Shown here: piece by piece, positions 1 through 8,190 of the stretch | Numbering within the stretch: the first letter of the stretch is position 1 | Layout of the letters: every line of letters begins with the position of its first letter | DNA from: JBIOHJ01 sp044448905 | GTDB taxonomy: Bacteria; Bacteroidota; Bacteroidia; AKYH767-A; OLB10 | Length of the DNA: 39,590 nt | Direction: 5' to 3' | Assembly: GCA_044448905.1 (NCBI GenBank) | Contig: JBIOHJ010000010.1 | Coordinates: forward strand, 1 to 39,590 | Program-made: the position numbers and the translations under genes | The notes under the pieces: model-generated | The model's input: only the letters and a program-made list of their open reading frames with translations | Databases searched by the model: none | What the model was told of the DNA's origin: nothing

Positions 1-13
1 ATAAAGAACATTT

Positions 14-49
14 AATAAAGCCCCTGCATATTTATGCAGGGGCTTTATT
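14..49. terminator. Bidirectional intrinsic terminator
   Basis: A long perfect stem (AATAAAGCCCCTGCATA, then its complement after a 2-base loop) is flanked by A and T runs. It probably ends a gene lying left of the window. The T9SS gene at 127 starts just downstream, so that gene must have its own promoter between about 50 and 126. Confidence 0.8.
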
Positions 50-126
50 GTGTATCATTTGTTTTTATCAAATATTTTTTGTTCTTTTGAATACTCAAAT
101 CATAACAAATTCTAAAAAATATTCCT

Positions 127-1977
127 ATGAAAAAAATCTTTACAACAGTAATTACATTATTGATTGCCGCTGCTTTTGCGCAGGCGCAAACTTCAGGCGG
201 GCCCGATACCTATGGCTATATCTGGCGCAACAACAGCGACCCCCAGGGACCAACTTACAGTTGGATTGACATCAGCGGACTACCCGGTGTTATTACAGTA
301 ACTGGGCTAGGTGATGACAATATAACAGGACCATATGCGCTAACGATCCCTTTCCATTATTATTGGTACGATCCTGCAACCTTCTGGATTGGACCCAATG
401 GTCATATCGGGTTTTCTTCAGCTACGATTGCTTCTCCGTTTCCAATCATTCCTTCCCCAGTGGGTATTCAAAATTATTTAGCAGGGTTTTCAGCTGACCT
501 TACGTTTACCGATATTAACCAGGCGCCTATTCCGGGTGTAACCTGCCAGTACTGGCAAAGTAATGATACGCTCATTGTTTCATGGAATAGTGTTCCGTTC
601 TGGGATCAGGCTTCTCCCGGCTATTCCGGCAGCAATTCTTTTCAGGTTATTCTCAGCACTATTGACAGTTCCATAACGTATCAATATCAGTCGCAATCGG
701 GTGTTAGTTTTGGCGCGGCTAATTTTCTGACCATCGGAATTGAAAACAACTCAGGCAATATTGGATTACAATATTTGTATGATATGTATCCGGCTTCAAA
801 TACATCTGTCAAGTTTTATTATCCCGATACAGTTACCCTTTCTATCAGTGATGCCTCTACCAGTTATACAGGAAATCCGGGTTCTCGTGGAATTTTCCGT
901 TCACGTAATGGCGCTGCTTACGTAAGCCAGGCTGAAGTAGCCAATACGGGTAACCAGCCGTTAGCTCCTTTCAATTCATATTCTCGGGTTGTAAATGCGA
1001 CCAATATCATCCAGGTTCGCGATACTGTTCTTTCTAATCCGTTAACACCCGGACAATCGCAGGCAATCTCTTATCCCGACACGTGGGTTCCTACAGTTGC
1101 CGGCACATTCCGCCACATTAATGTTACCTTGCTTGCAGGTGATGCCACACCCAGCAATAACCAGCGCGATCTCGAAATCCGGGTTGTGGACACCACGCTC
1201 ACCGATATTCCCATCAACTTTGATAATACCACTTCAAGCACCAATGGAATTAGCTGGGCAGGCGGTGGAGGAGGAATAGGAATGCATTTTACTCCGCCAT
1301 TTTACCCTTGCACTATAACCAAGGTTGGAGCACTGGTTGATGCTGATGCAAATAATTTCGGGTTCAGCCTTCAGGTCTATGCCGATGACGGCCCTAACGG
1401 TGCTCCATTGACACAGCTCGATTCATTTTTTGTTCAGCCGGGAACTTTTACACTCGGTACTTACTATGAAACCAATACTACGCAAAATATTTTGATCAAT
1501 TCGGGTGGATTTTATGTTGCTTGGATGATGGGTGGCGATGGTGTTCTTTTAGCCGAAGACGGATTGCCTCCTTATAGCTTCCAGTCATACGAAGTATTGG
1601 GATTAGCTTCCAATCCCAATTCTTGGGCAGAATACCGCAATGCCGAAGTTTCCGATCCCATTATTCATGCTGTTATTTCTACAACAGTTGGTATAAATGA
1701 GAATACGGTAAGCAGTTTGGATAAATTTTCAGAATTTTATCCCAATCCTGCAATGTATAAATGCGCACTCAATTATACATTGAATGAAAAAGCTGATTTG
1801 GGTTTCAAAGTATTAGATATACAGGGAAAAGTAGTTGCCCAAAAAGAACTTGGCAGCCAGCCTGCCGGTGACGGAGTGCTTGAACTTAATTTAAGAAATC
1901 TTGAAGCCGGAGTTTACATTTGCAAAATAATTGCAGGTAACCACGAGGTTCACAAAAAGATTACCGTTATCCGCTAA
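127..1977 (+). CDS. Secreted protein with T9SS type A C-terminal sorting domain
   Basis: 616 residues. Residues 1-21 are a clear signal peptide ending AFAQAQ. The body is rich in Ser, Thr, Asn, Gly and aromatics, as in extracellular beta-sandwich proteins; residues about 235-355 look like a CARDB/Ig-type segment. The last 80 or so residues (from about 535, with FYPNPA and GVYICKI) are a type IX secretion sorting domain, so the product is probably exported across the outer membrane and anchored or released. I do not recognise an enzymatic domain. It stands alone between two terminators. The ATG is chosen because it gives a perfect signal peptide; an overlapping short frame at 48-269 is a shadow. 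Confidence 0.85.
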   Translation: MKKIFTTVITLLIAAAFAQAQTSGGPDTYGYIWRNNSDPQGPTYSWIDISGLPGVITVTGLGDDNITGPYALTIPFHYYWYDPATFWIGPNGHIGFSSATIASPFPIIPSPVGIQNYLAGFSADLTFTDINQAPIPGVTCQYWQSNDTLIVSWNSVPFWDQASPGYSGSNSFQVILSTIDSSITYQYQSQSGVSFGAANFLTIGIENNSGNIGLQYLYDMYPASNTSVKFYYPDTVTLSISDASTSYTGNPGSRGIFRSRNGAAYVSQAEVANTGNQPLAPFNSYSRVVNATNIIQVRDTVLSNPLTPGQSQAISYPDTWVPTVAGTFRHINVTLLAGDATPSNNQRDLEIRVVDTTLTDIPINFDNTTSSTNGISWAGGGGGIGMHFTPPFYPCTITKVGALVDADANNFGFSLQVYADDGPNGAPLTQLDSFFVQPGTFTLGTYYETNTTQNILINSGGFYVAWMMGGDGVLLAEDGLPPYSFQSYEVLGLASNPNSWAEYRNAEVSDPIIHAVISTTVGINENTVSSLDKFSEFYPNPAMYKCALNYTLNEKADLGFKVLDIQGKVVAQKELGSQPAGDGVLELNLRNLEAGVYICKIIAGNHEVHKKITVIR

Positions 1978-1993
1978 TTCATATTACCATTTC

Positions 1994-2031
1994 AAAAAAT
2001 CCCTTTCGGCAGCTGACGAAAGGGATTTTTT
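1994..2031. terminator. Bidirectional terminator between convergent genes
   Basis: The stem AAATCCCTTTC / GAAAGGGATTT has a 10-base loop and A and T runs on both sides. It lies between the converging T9SS gene and the dihydroorotase-like gene and should serve both. Confidence 0.85.
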
Positions 2032-2040
2032 ATTTCCGTT

Positions 2041-3318
2041 TTATATTTCTAACCACTGCCTGTTGTTAACTACAGCCAGAGCTTTTCCTTTAAAGCGATG
2101 ATTAATAAAAGGAGTGTTTTTTGATTTTGATTTGAAAGTACTTGCTTCAAACGTCCATTCCATTTCTGGATCGAAAATAGTTAAGTTGGCTTTTGCGCCT
2201 TCTTTAATTTCAGGAACCATGATGTTTAATATTTCGCGCGGGCGTACTGTAAACTTTTTAATAATTGACTCGAGAGAAATTTTGTTTTGCAGCACAGTAT
2301 TTGCAGACGCAAATGCGGTTTCCATTCCACTGATTCCGTAATTAGCATATTCAAATTCCACCTGTTTGCCTTCAGGATCTTCGGGCGAATGGTCGCTGCA
2401 AATCACATCAATGGTATCGTCTTCAAGCCCTTTTATCAGGGCTTTAATATCATCCTTAGTGCGGAAAGGCGGCTTCACTTTAAAATGGGTGTCATAATCT
2501 TTTAATGCCGAGTCATCAAAACAAACCTGGTGCGCGCAAATTTCGGCAGTTACGGGTAAGCCTTGTTTTTTTGCTTTGCGAATCAATTCTACAGAACCTG
2601 CCGAAGAGAGGGTGGAGAAATGAATTCGTGCCGCTGTGTATTCACACAGTTTCAAATCGCGCAGCACCATCATATCTTCGGCAATAGCCGGTGATCCTTT
2701 TATTCCGAAATAAATGCTGTTCGCGCTTTCATTCATGAGGTGCTTACCCGAAATATTTTTTTCATCGGCAAACGAGATAACAACCGAATCAATGTTTTTT
2801 GCGTAAAGCAATGCACGCAGCATCAGCCCCGAATCCATTACGGTGTTTTTGTCATCGGTAAAAGCCACAGCGCCCGCCTGTTTCATATCGTACATTTCGG
2901 TTAAATCTTTACCCTCGCAGTTAGCCGACAGCGCACCTGTAACAAATACATCTGTAAGGCTATCCTTACTTTTATTAATAAGGTACTCAATACCCGATTT
3001 GGTTTGAATTACCGGGTAGGTTGAAGGCATGAGCACCACACCCGTAAATCCGCCTGAAGCCGCAGCCGTTAGTCCCGAAAAAATATCTTCTTTCATTTCA
3101 AAACCCGGGTCTCGGAAGTTGGCTTTCATGTCTAACCAGCCTATGGAAACATAACTTCCTTTGCGGTTAAAAACTGTACAGTTCTTTCCCGTTTCCTTTT
3201 CACTAACTATATCGGCAATTTTTTTAATGATTCCGTCTTTAATAAAAATATCCTTTGTTTTTCCGTTCAGTGAAGAGCCCGGATGGATGATTTTGACGGC
3301 TTTGAGGAGTAGATTCAT
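2041..3318 (-). CDS. Dihydroorotase-like amidohydrolase lacking the HxH metal ligands (PyrC-like)
   Basis: 425 residues when started at the ATG at 3318 (MNLLLKAVKI). The open frame extends upstream to 3438, but that extension has no family resemblance. The fold is the cyclic amidohydrolase/dihydroorotase type: N-terminal small barrel (residues 1-55), TIM barrel, and a C-terminal segment with NLTIFDPEMEW. In catalytic dihydroorotases the strand-1 motif is DxHxHFRxPG; here residues 63-71 read DMKANFRDP, so both zinc-binding histidines are replaced (Lys65, Asn67). The SDHSPED motif further on is kept. Non-catalytic PyrC-like paralogues are known in several bacteria, where they can support aspartate transcarbamoylase, and Bacteroidota carry a comparable protein. 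A structural or regulatory role in pyrimidine synthesis is inferred; an altered amidohydrolase activity is the alternative. Confidence 0.8.
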   Translation of the reverse strand: MNLLLKAVKIIHPGSSLNGKTKDIFIKDGIIKKIADIVSEKETGKNCTVFNRKGSYVSIGWLDMKANFRDPGFEMKEDIFSGLTAAASGGFTGVVLMPSTYPVIQTKSGIEYLINKSKDSLTDVFVTGALSANCEGKDLTEMYDMKQAGAVAFTDDKNTVMDSGLMLRALLYAKNIDSVVISFADEKNISGKHLMNESANSIYFGIKGSPAIAEDMMVLRDLKLCEYTAARIHFSTLSSAGSVELIRKAKKQGLPVTAEICAHQVCFDDSALKDYDTHFKVKPPFRTKDDIKALIKGLEDDTIDVICSDHSPEDPEGKQVEFEYANYGISGMETAFASANTVLQNKISLESIIKKFTVRPREILNIMVPEIKEGAKANLTIFDPEMEWTFEASTFKSKSKNTPFINHRFKGKALAVVNNRQWLEI

Positions 3319-3434
3319 TAACCTGTTGCGCCAAAAATAACAAACTGTTTTTAATAAGTAACCGGTTTTCACCGGAAGTAGAGTGGTTTTTGAGAATTGA
3401 AAAGTAATAAAACCCGGTAAATAACATTGATTTA

Positions 3435-3749
3435 GCATTCCGAACTTCCGGAATAGGCTCCTGAACCTTCAGGATGGCATTCCGAACTTCCGGAATAGGC
3501 TCCTGAACCTTCAGGATGGCATTCCGAACTTCCGGAATAGGCTCCTGAACCTTCCGGATGGTATTCTGAACTTCCGGAATAGGCTGCTGAACTTTCAGGA
3601 TGGCATTCCGAACTTCCGGAACAGGGCTCTGAACCTTCGGGATGGCATTCCGAACTTCCGGAATAGGCTCCTGAACCTTCCGGATGGTATTCTGAACTTC
3701 CGGAATAGGCTGCTGAACTTTCAGGATGGCATTCCGAACTTCCGGAATC
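3435..3749. repeat. 42-bp tandem repeat, seven full units plus a partial eighth
   Basis: Units start GCATTCCGAACTTCCGGAAT or GTATTCTGAACTTCCGGAAT and follow each other without spacers at 3435, 3477, 3519, 3561, 3603, 3645, 3687 and 3729 (partial). Each unit contains the short palindrome TTCCGGAA. Within each unit two 21-bp halves resemble each other. Units 3-4 and 6-7 are near-identical pairs, suggesting that an 84-126 bp block was itself duplicated. Read on the minus strand it would encode 14-residue repeats of the form EVRNAILKVQEPIP, but that frame overlaps both neighbours and lacks a credible start. Confidence 0.9.
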
Positions 3750-3750
3750 A

Positions 3751-3768
3751 ATCCCGATGTATCGGGAT
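3751..3768. repeat. Perfect 18-bp palindrome ATCCCGATGTATCGGGAT
   Basis: The palindrome lies at the end of the tandem repeat, just after the T9SS gene's stop. The same 16-bp core occurs again inside the third attC-like site at 28360-28375, so it behaves as a small dispersed palindromic repeat. It may also act in termination of the adjoining minus-strand gene. Confidence 0.7.
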
Positions 3769-3776
3769 GCCCTTTT

Positions 3777-5393
3777 TTAATGATTAATAACCAGCTTCTG
3801 CTGAAAAACCCCTTCATCAGCATATACCTTTATTATATATATGCCGGGAGAGAGGGAAGAAGTATTGATTTCGGATTTCGAATTTCGGATTTCGGATTGA
3901 TGAGTTAAAACCGTTTCTCCTAAAAGATTTAAGATTTCAATTTTTTGAACAGGGAACTGTAAACCCGAAACGGTAAACTCTTCTTGAGCGGGATTGGGGA
4001 AAAGTTTGAAGTTTGGAGTTAGAGGTTGGAGGTTGTTAATTCCGGTGATGGTATCGGGGAAGAGTTTGATGAGCCAGTAATCCGCAGAATTAAGAGTGGG
4101 ATCCCAATTATTTTCTGTTTTATCGCCTGAAATGTTTGAAAAAGAAAATCCACCGCATATATATCCTCCGTCAAAACAAGCCGAGGCGGAGGCTAAATGG
4201 TCAAGACTATTTCCTCCGATGGTATTTTGCCATTCCATGTTACCTGAAGTATCGAGTTTTATTACCCAATAATCTTCCCAACCTTGACAAATTTCAGTTT
4301 TATCGCCAGAGATATTTGACTCAGACGTTCCTGCACAGAAATAACCACCATCATTAGCTTGTAAAATGAAAAATAAATTATCGCTGCTTATTCCTCCTAA
4401 TGTATTCTGCCATTGAATGCTGCCTGTTGAATCCAGCTTTATTATCCAATAATCAGAATCACCCTGGCTATTTTCTGTTTTATCACCTGAAATATTCGAA
4501 TAAGAAAAACCCCCACAAATAAAACCTTTATCAGCAGTTTGGACAATAGAATATAGCTCATCATCATCACTGCCACCAATGGTATTTTGCCATTCAATAT
4601 TACCTAAGTAATCTAATTTTATCACCCAATAATCCTCTCCACCATTGCTATTCTCAGTTTTATCAGCAGAGATGTCAGAGTAAGAAGTTCCCCCACATAT
4701 ATATCCGCTATCAGCAGTTGTGGAAACAGAAAATAAATAATCAAGATTACTTCCACCAACAGTATTTTGCCATTGAATGCTGCCTATAGAATCGAGTTTT
4801 ACTATCCAGTAATCAAAAAATCCCGCGCTATTTTCTGTTTTGTCTCCCGAAATATTTGAATTAGACCACCCGCCAAGAATATATCCTCCGTCAGAGGTTT
4901 GTTGTACGGATTGAAGATAATCATTACTGCTTCCCCCTATGGTATTCTGCCATTGAATATTTCCAGCTGCATCGGTTTTCACTATCCAGTAATCAAAAAA
5001 TCCCACACTGTTTTCTGTTTTGTCTCCGGAAATATTTGAATCAGACCATCCACCGCAGATATAACCACCATCAGAAGTTTGGGAAATGGAATATAATTCT
5101 TCCTGGCCACTTCCACCAATTGTATTCTGCCATTGAATATTCCCAGATACATCAATCTTTACAATCCAGTAATCACTTAAACCAATGCAGTTTTCTGTCT
5201 TATCTCCTGAAATATTTGAATTAGAATATCCTCCAAGAATATATCCTCCTTCAGCAGTTTGTCGGATAGACAAAAGCCCATCACCATTACTTCCCCCAAT
5301 TGTATTCTGCCATTGAATAGCCGGTGCCTGCGCAAAAGAAGCAGCAGCAAACAGCCAGTTGCAAGCTGCCAGAAGCAAGAATAGTTTTTTCAC
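3777..5393 (-). CDS. Secreted T9SS protein with seven 60-residue repeats, probable beta-propeller
   Basis: 538 residues. The signal peptide (1-22, ending SFAQ) is followed by seven consecutive repeats, most of them exactly 60 residues. Each starts IQWQNTIGGS and contains GGYI(L/C)GG, NISGDKTE and DYW(I/V)(I/V)K(L/T)D. Seven such four-strand units suggest a seven-bladed beta-propeller. The C-terminal region (from about 455) has the T9SS type A sorting pattern FPNPAQEEF and SPGIYIIKV. The repeats are also recognisable as 180-bp repeats in the DNA. No catalytic motif is visible; binding or adhesion at the cell surface is inferred. Confidence 0.85.
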   Translation of the reverse strand: MKKLFLLLAACNWLFAAASFAQAPAIQWQNTIGGSNGDGLLSIRQTAEGGYILGGYSNSNISGDKTENCIGLSDYWIVKIDVSGNIQWQNTIGGSGQEELYSISQTSDGGYICGGWSDSNISGDKTENSVGFFDYWIVKTDAAGNIQWQNTIGGSSNDYLQSVQQTSDGGYILGGWSNSNISGDKTENSAGFFDYWIVKLDSIGSIQWQNTVGGSNLDYLFSVSTTADSGYICGGTSYSDISADKTENSNGGEDYWVIKLDYLGNIEWQNTIGGSDDDELYSIVQTADKGFICGGFSYSNISGDKTENSQGDSDYWIIKLDSTGSIQWQNTLGGISSDNLFFILQANDGGYFCAGTSESNISGDKTEICQGWEDYWVIKLDTSGNMEWQNTIGGNSLDHLASASACFDGGYICGGFSFSNISGDKTENNWDPTLNSADYWLIKLFPDTITGINNLQPLTPNFKLFPNPAQEEFTVSGLQFPVQKIEILNLLGETVLTHQSEIRNSKSEINTSSLSPGIYIIKVYADEGVFQQKLVINH

Positions 5394-5502
5394 GACCGAT
5401 GAATTAAATACGAAAGTATAAAATAAAAAACCAACGCGACAAAAAATTCTCTATGTGCAGTTCTTAAAATTCATACGTCAGTTAATGAACAATAGAACAA
5501 TA

Positions 5503-5579
5503 GAACATTTGAATAGCGAAGTAAGAAACGCTGCAAGCCGGTGATTTTCTGTACTTCATAATTCGTTATTCAAATGTTC
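5503..5579. repeat. Long inverted repeat in the 200-bp gap
   Basis: GAACATTTGAATAGCGAA (5503-5520) and its near-exact inverse TTCGTTATTCAAATGTTC (5562-5579) flank about 40 bases. Outside them AT-rich arms continue the pairing. The element lies between the 5' end of the T9SS gene (minus strand) and the 3' end of the ABC permease. It could be a miniature dispersed repeat or a terminator for the permease gene. Confidence 0.65.
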
Positions 5580-5593
5580 ATTATTCAATTCCC

Positions 5594-6844
5594 CTATTGA
5601 TTTGAGCGTATGGCTTCAACGGGGTCTAAGCGCGAAGCAGTATAAGCGGGAACAAAACCCGATATGATTCCGATAATTGACGAAATAAATAACCCGAAAA
5701 GAATATTGGCAAACGTTAGTGTAACATTAAACTCGAGAATGTTGGTTGCAATAAGCGAAAGAATCAATACAAGCAACAATCCCAGCAAACCGCCTAAAAT
5801 GCAAAGCACAATGGCTTCAATTAAAAACTGCAGCAGGATAAAATAATTTTTCGCGCCCAGCGATTTTTGAATTCCTATAATGCTGGTGCGCTCCTTTACC
5901 GAAACAAACATAATGTTGGCAATGCCAAAGCCGCCAACAAGAATGGAGAAACCGCCAATAATCCACACCGCAATTCCCAGCACATCAAAAAAGCTGGTAA
6001 TGCCTTTGCTGATGAGGCTCGATTCATTGAGCGCAAAATCATCTTCTTCCGCAGGGCGCAGCCTGCGTATGGAACGCATGGCGCCCTGCAAATCGTCTTT
6101 GATTTCGATATTGGTAAAATTTTCTTTTCCCTTGGCGCGGATAAATGGCTGCACCCTGTCGGAACGCACATCAATTATCCTCCGCGCAAAATTTACGGGT
6201 ATCAAAAGCTGGTTGTCTTTGCTGTTATCCATCATGCTTTTTCCCTCCTTTTTAAAAACGCCAATCACAGTAAGCTTTCGGCCTAACGTTTGAATTTGTT
6301 TATCAAGCGGGCTTTTATCACCGAAAAGGCTTTTGGCAACTTCAGCGCCAATAATTACCACCGGTCTTCCGGCATCCGATTCGGCTTCGGTAAAATATCT
6401 TCCTTCCGCAAGTTCAAACGAAGTCATTTTATCGTGGTCGTGCGACACAGCACCTATATCCACATTATCAATTGTATTGTTACGGTACTTTACCGGTTTG
6501 TTTACATACGCTTCATAAGAAAATACTTCCACAGAATGGGTGCGCTTTTTAAGCTCATCCATTTCTTTATATCCCGGCAGCGGCCGCTGGTAATATTTCC
6601 ACCACGGGTAATCAGGCCCGAAAGACCAGGGCCATTTCTGGACAAAAATCACATTGCTGCCCAGCGATTCCACATCTTTACGGATATTGTTTTCCAACGC
6701 ATCGGTAACCGTAAAAACCGAAATGATGGCAAAAATTCCGATAGTGATTCCAAGCAGCGATAAAAATGTTCGCAGCTTGTTTACGCCTATGGCATGAAGC
6801 GCAAACAGAATGCTTTCCCGGAAAAGTTTAAGGAAGATTTGCAT
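5594..6844 (-). CDS. ABC transporter permease, MacB/FtsX family
   Basis: 416 residues with the standard MacB_PCD-FtsX layout: an N-terminal membrane helix (about 20-45, FLSLLGITIGIFAIISVF), a large periplasmic domain (about 46-280), and three C-terminal membrane helices (about 288-315, 335-365, 375-400) with the typical VKERTSIIGIQKSLGA loop and the ending RLDPVEAIRS. In this family the protein pairs with a separate ATPase and often a membrane-fusion protein for export of peptides, lipoproteins or drugs. No ATPase lies beside it here, so its partner must be elsewhere. It is divergent from kynU with a 65-bp shared promoter region. Confidence 0.9.
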   Translation of the reverse strand: MQIFLKLFRESILFALHAIGVNKLRTFLSLLGITIGIFAIISVFTVTDALENNIRKDVESLGSNVIFVQKWPWSFGPDYPWWKYYQRPLPGYKEMDELKKRTHSVEVFSYEAYVNKPVKYRNNTIDNVDIGAVSHDHDKMTSFELAEGRYFTEAESDAGRPVVIIGAEVAKSLFGDKSPLDKQIQTLGRKLTVIGVFKKEGKSMMDNSKDNQLLIPVNFARRIIDVRSDRVQPFIRAKGKENFTNIEIKDDLQGAMRSIRRLRPAEEDDFALNESSLISKGITSFFDVLGIAVWIIGGFSILVGGFGIANIMFVSVKERTSIIGIQKSLGAKNYFILLQFLIEAIVLCILGGLLGLLLVLILSLIATNILEFNVTLTFANILFGLFISSIIGIISGFVPAYTASRLDPVEAIRSNQ

Positions 6845-6909
6845 GATGGATACTGTAAAAGTAAAAATTTATACTTTTATGCAGTGCGCAAACCGTTAAA
6901 TACATTTTC

Positions 6910-8187
6910 ATGAAGTACGAAAACAGTTTGGCTTTCGCGAAAAAGCTTGACAGGGATGATCCGCTGAGAAAATTCAGAAGCCGTTTTTATTTTCCAAAAC
7001 ATAAAAGAAAAGATGTGTTGTATTTCTGCGGAAATTCACTGGGACTTCAGCCAAAAACTACCCATGCAGCAATTGAGCAGGAGTTAAATGACTGGAAAAA
7101 ATTTGGTGTTGAAGGACATTTCCGTGCAAAGAATCCCTGGTTTCCTTATCATGAATTTTTGCGAAAGCCAATGGCAAAAATTATTGGCGCCAAACCCAAT
7201 GAAGTTGTTGTGATGAATTCGTTGACAGTAAATCTCCATCTTATGATGGTTTCGTTTTACCGCCCGACACAGCAGCGGTATAAAATAATTTGCGAATGGT
7301 CGCCTTTTCCATCCGACCGTTATGCGCTGGCATCACAAGCTGCTTTTCATGCAAATATTCCGGGCAGGCTTAGTTTCAATCCTGCAGATGCAATTATCGA
7401 ATTAAAACCCAAAAACAATTCTAATTATATAAGCAGTGAACAAATCATAAATGCAATTGAAGAAAGCAAAAACGAACTTGCGTTGGTGATGATAGGTGGT
7501 GTGAATTACTACAGCGGTCAATTCTTTGACATGAAAAAGATTACTGAGGCAGCACACAATGTGGGTGCAATTGCCGGTTTCGATTTAGCACACGCTGCAG
7601 GAAATGTGAAACTTGATTTGCATAAATGGAATGTGGATTTTGCGATATGGTGCTCTTATAAATACCTGAACGCAGGACCCGGAAGTGTGGGTGGAACGTT
7701 CATACACGAAAAACATGCAGCGAATATTTCGCTGCCGCGATTTGCAGGATGGTGGGGTAACGATCCGAAAACGCGTTTTACCATGCCACATGAGTTTGTT
7801 CCTGTAAAAAGTGCCGATGCATGGCAGTTGAGCAATGCTCCCGTATTTTCAATGGCTGCATTAAAATCGTCACTCGATATTTTTATAGAAGCTGGAATGG
7901 AGAACCTTGTTTATAAAAGCAAAATGTTGACAGGGTATCTTCAATTTTTAATTTCTGAAATAAATCCGAAACTTAAAATAATTACTCCTTCTGATGAAAG
8001 AGGTTGCCAGTTATCTTTAATTATTGAGAAAAACGGAAGAAAAGCTTATGATTATCTTGTAAAGAATGGAGTAATTGCCGACTGGCGTGAACCGGATGTT
8101 ATAAGGGTGGCACCCGTACCGTTATACAATTCATTTGAAGATGTGTTTCGGTTCTCTCAAATTCTTGAACAAGCGCTGAAGAAATAA
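6910..8187 (+). CDS. kynU: Kynureninase
   Basis: 425 residues, normal length. This PLP enzyme cleaves L-kynurenine (or 3-hydroxykynurenine) to (3-hydroxy)anthranilate and alanine in the cytoplasm. Family signatures visible: FCGNSLGLQP (39-48), the FDLAHAAGN segment with PLP-binding Asp225, and WCSYKYLNAGPGS with the Schiff-base lysine Lys251. SVGGTFIHE and the FAGWWG segment follow. It is the first gene of a two-gene unit, with only 3 bases before kmo, so the pair is likely co-transcribed and works in tryptophan breakdown or de novo quinolinate/NAD synthesis. Confidence 0.95.
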   Translation: MKYENSLAFAKKLDRDDPLRKFRSRFYFPKHKRKDVLYFCGNSLGLQPKTTHAAIEQELNDWKKFGVEGHFRAKNPWFPYHEFLRKPMAKIIGAKPNEVVVMNSLTVNLHLMMVSFYRPTQQRYKIICEWSPFPSDRYALASQAAFHANIPGRLSFNPADAIIELKPKNNSNYISSEQIINAIEESKNELALVMIGGVNYYSGQFFDMKKITEAAHNVGAIAGFDLAHAAGNVKLDLHKWNVDFAIWCSYKYLNAGPGSVGGTFIHEKHAANISLPRFAGWWGNDPKTRFTMPHEFVPVKSADAWQLSNAPVFSMAALKSSLDIFIEAGMENLVYKSKMLTGYLQFLISEINPKLKIITPSDERGCQLSLIIEKNGRKAYDYLVKNGVIADWREPDVIRVAPVPLYNSFEDVFRFSQILEQALKK

Positions 8188-8190
8188 ATA

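Larger units (their letters stand above)
3319..3776. other. Intergenic stretch dominated by a tandem repeat
   Basis: About 460 bases separate the dihydroorotase-like start from the 3' end of the next gene. Apart from the 42-bp tandem repeat (3435-3749) and an 18-bp palindrome (3751-3768) I see no gene. A minus-strand frame runs through it because the repeat unit is a multiple of three. Confidence 0.6.

Noticed and set aside
3435..3749. Possible CRISPR array
   Set aside because: Units are contiguous, without unique spacers, and no cas gene lies nearby.
3239..3823. Minus-strand frame of 194 residues with 14-residue EVRNAILKVQEPIP repeats
   Set aside because: It overlaps the 5' part of the dihydroorotase-like gene and the 3' end of the T9SS gene, and stays open only because the 42-bp repeat is a multiple of three.
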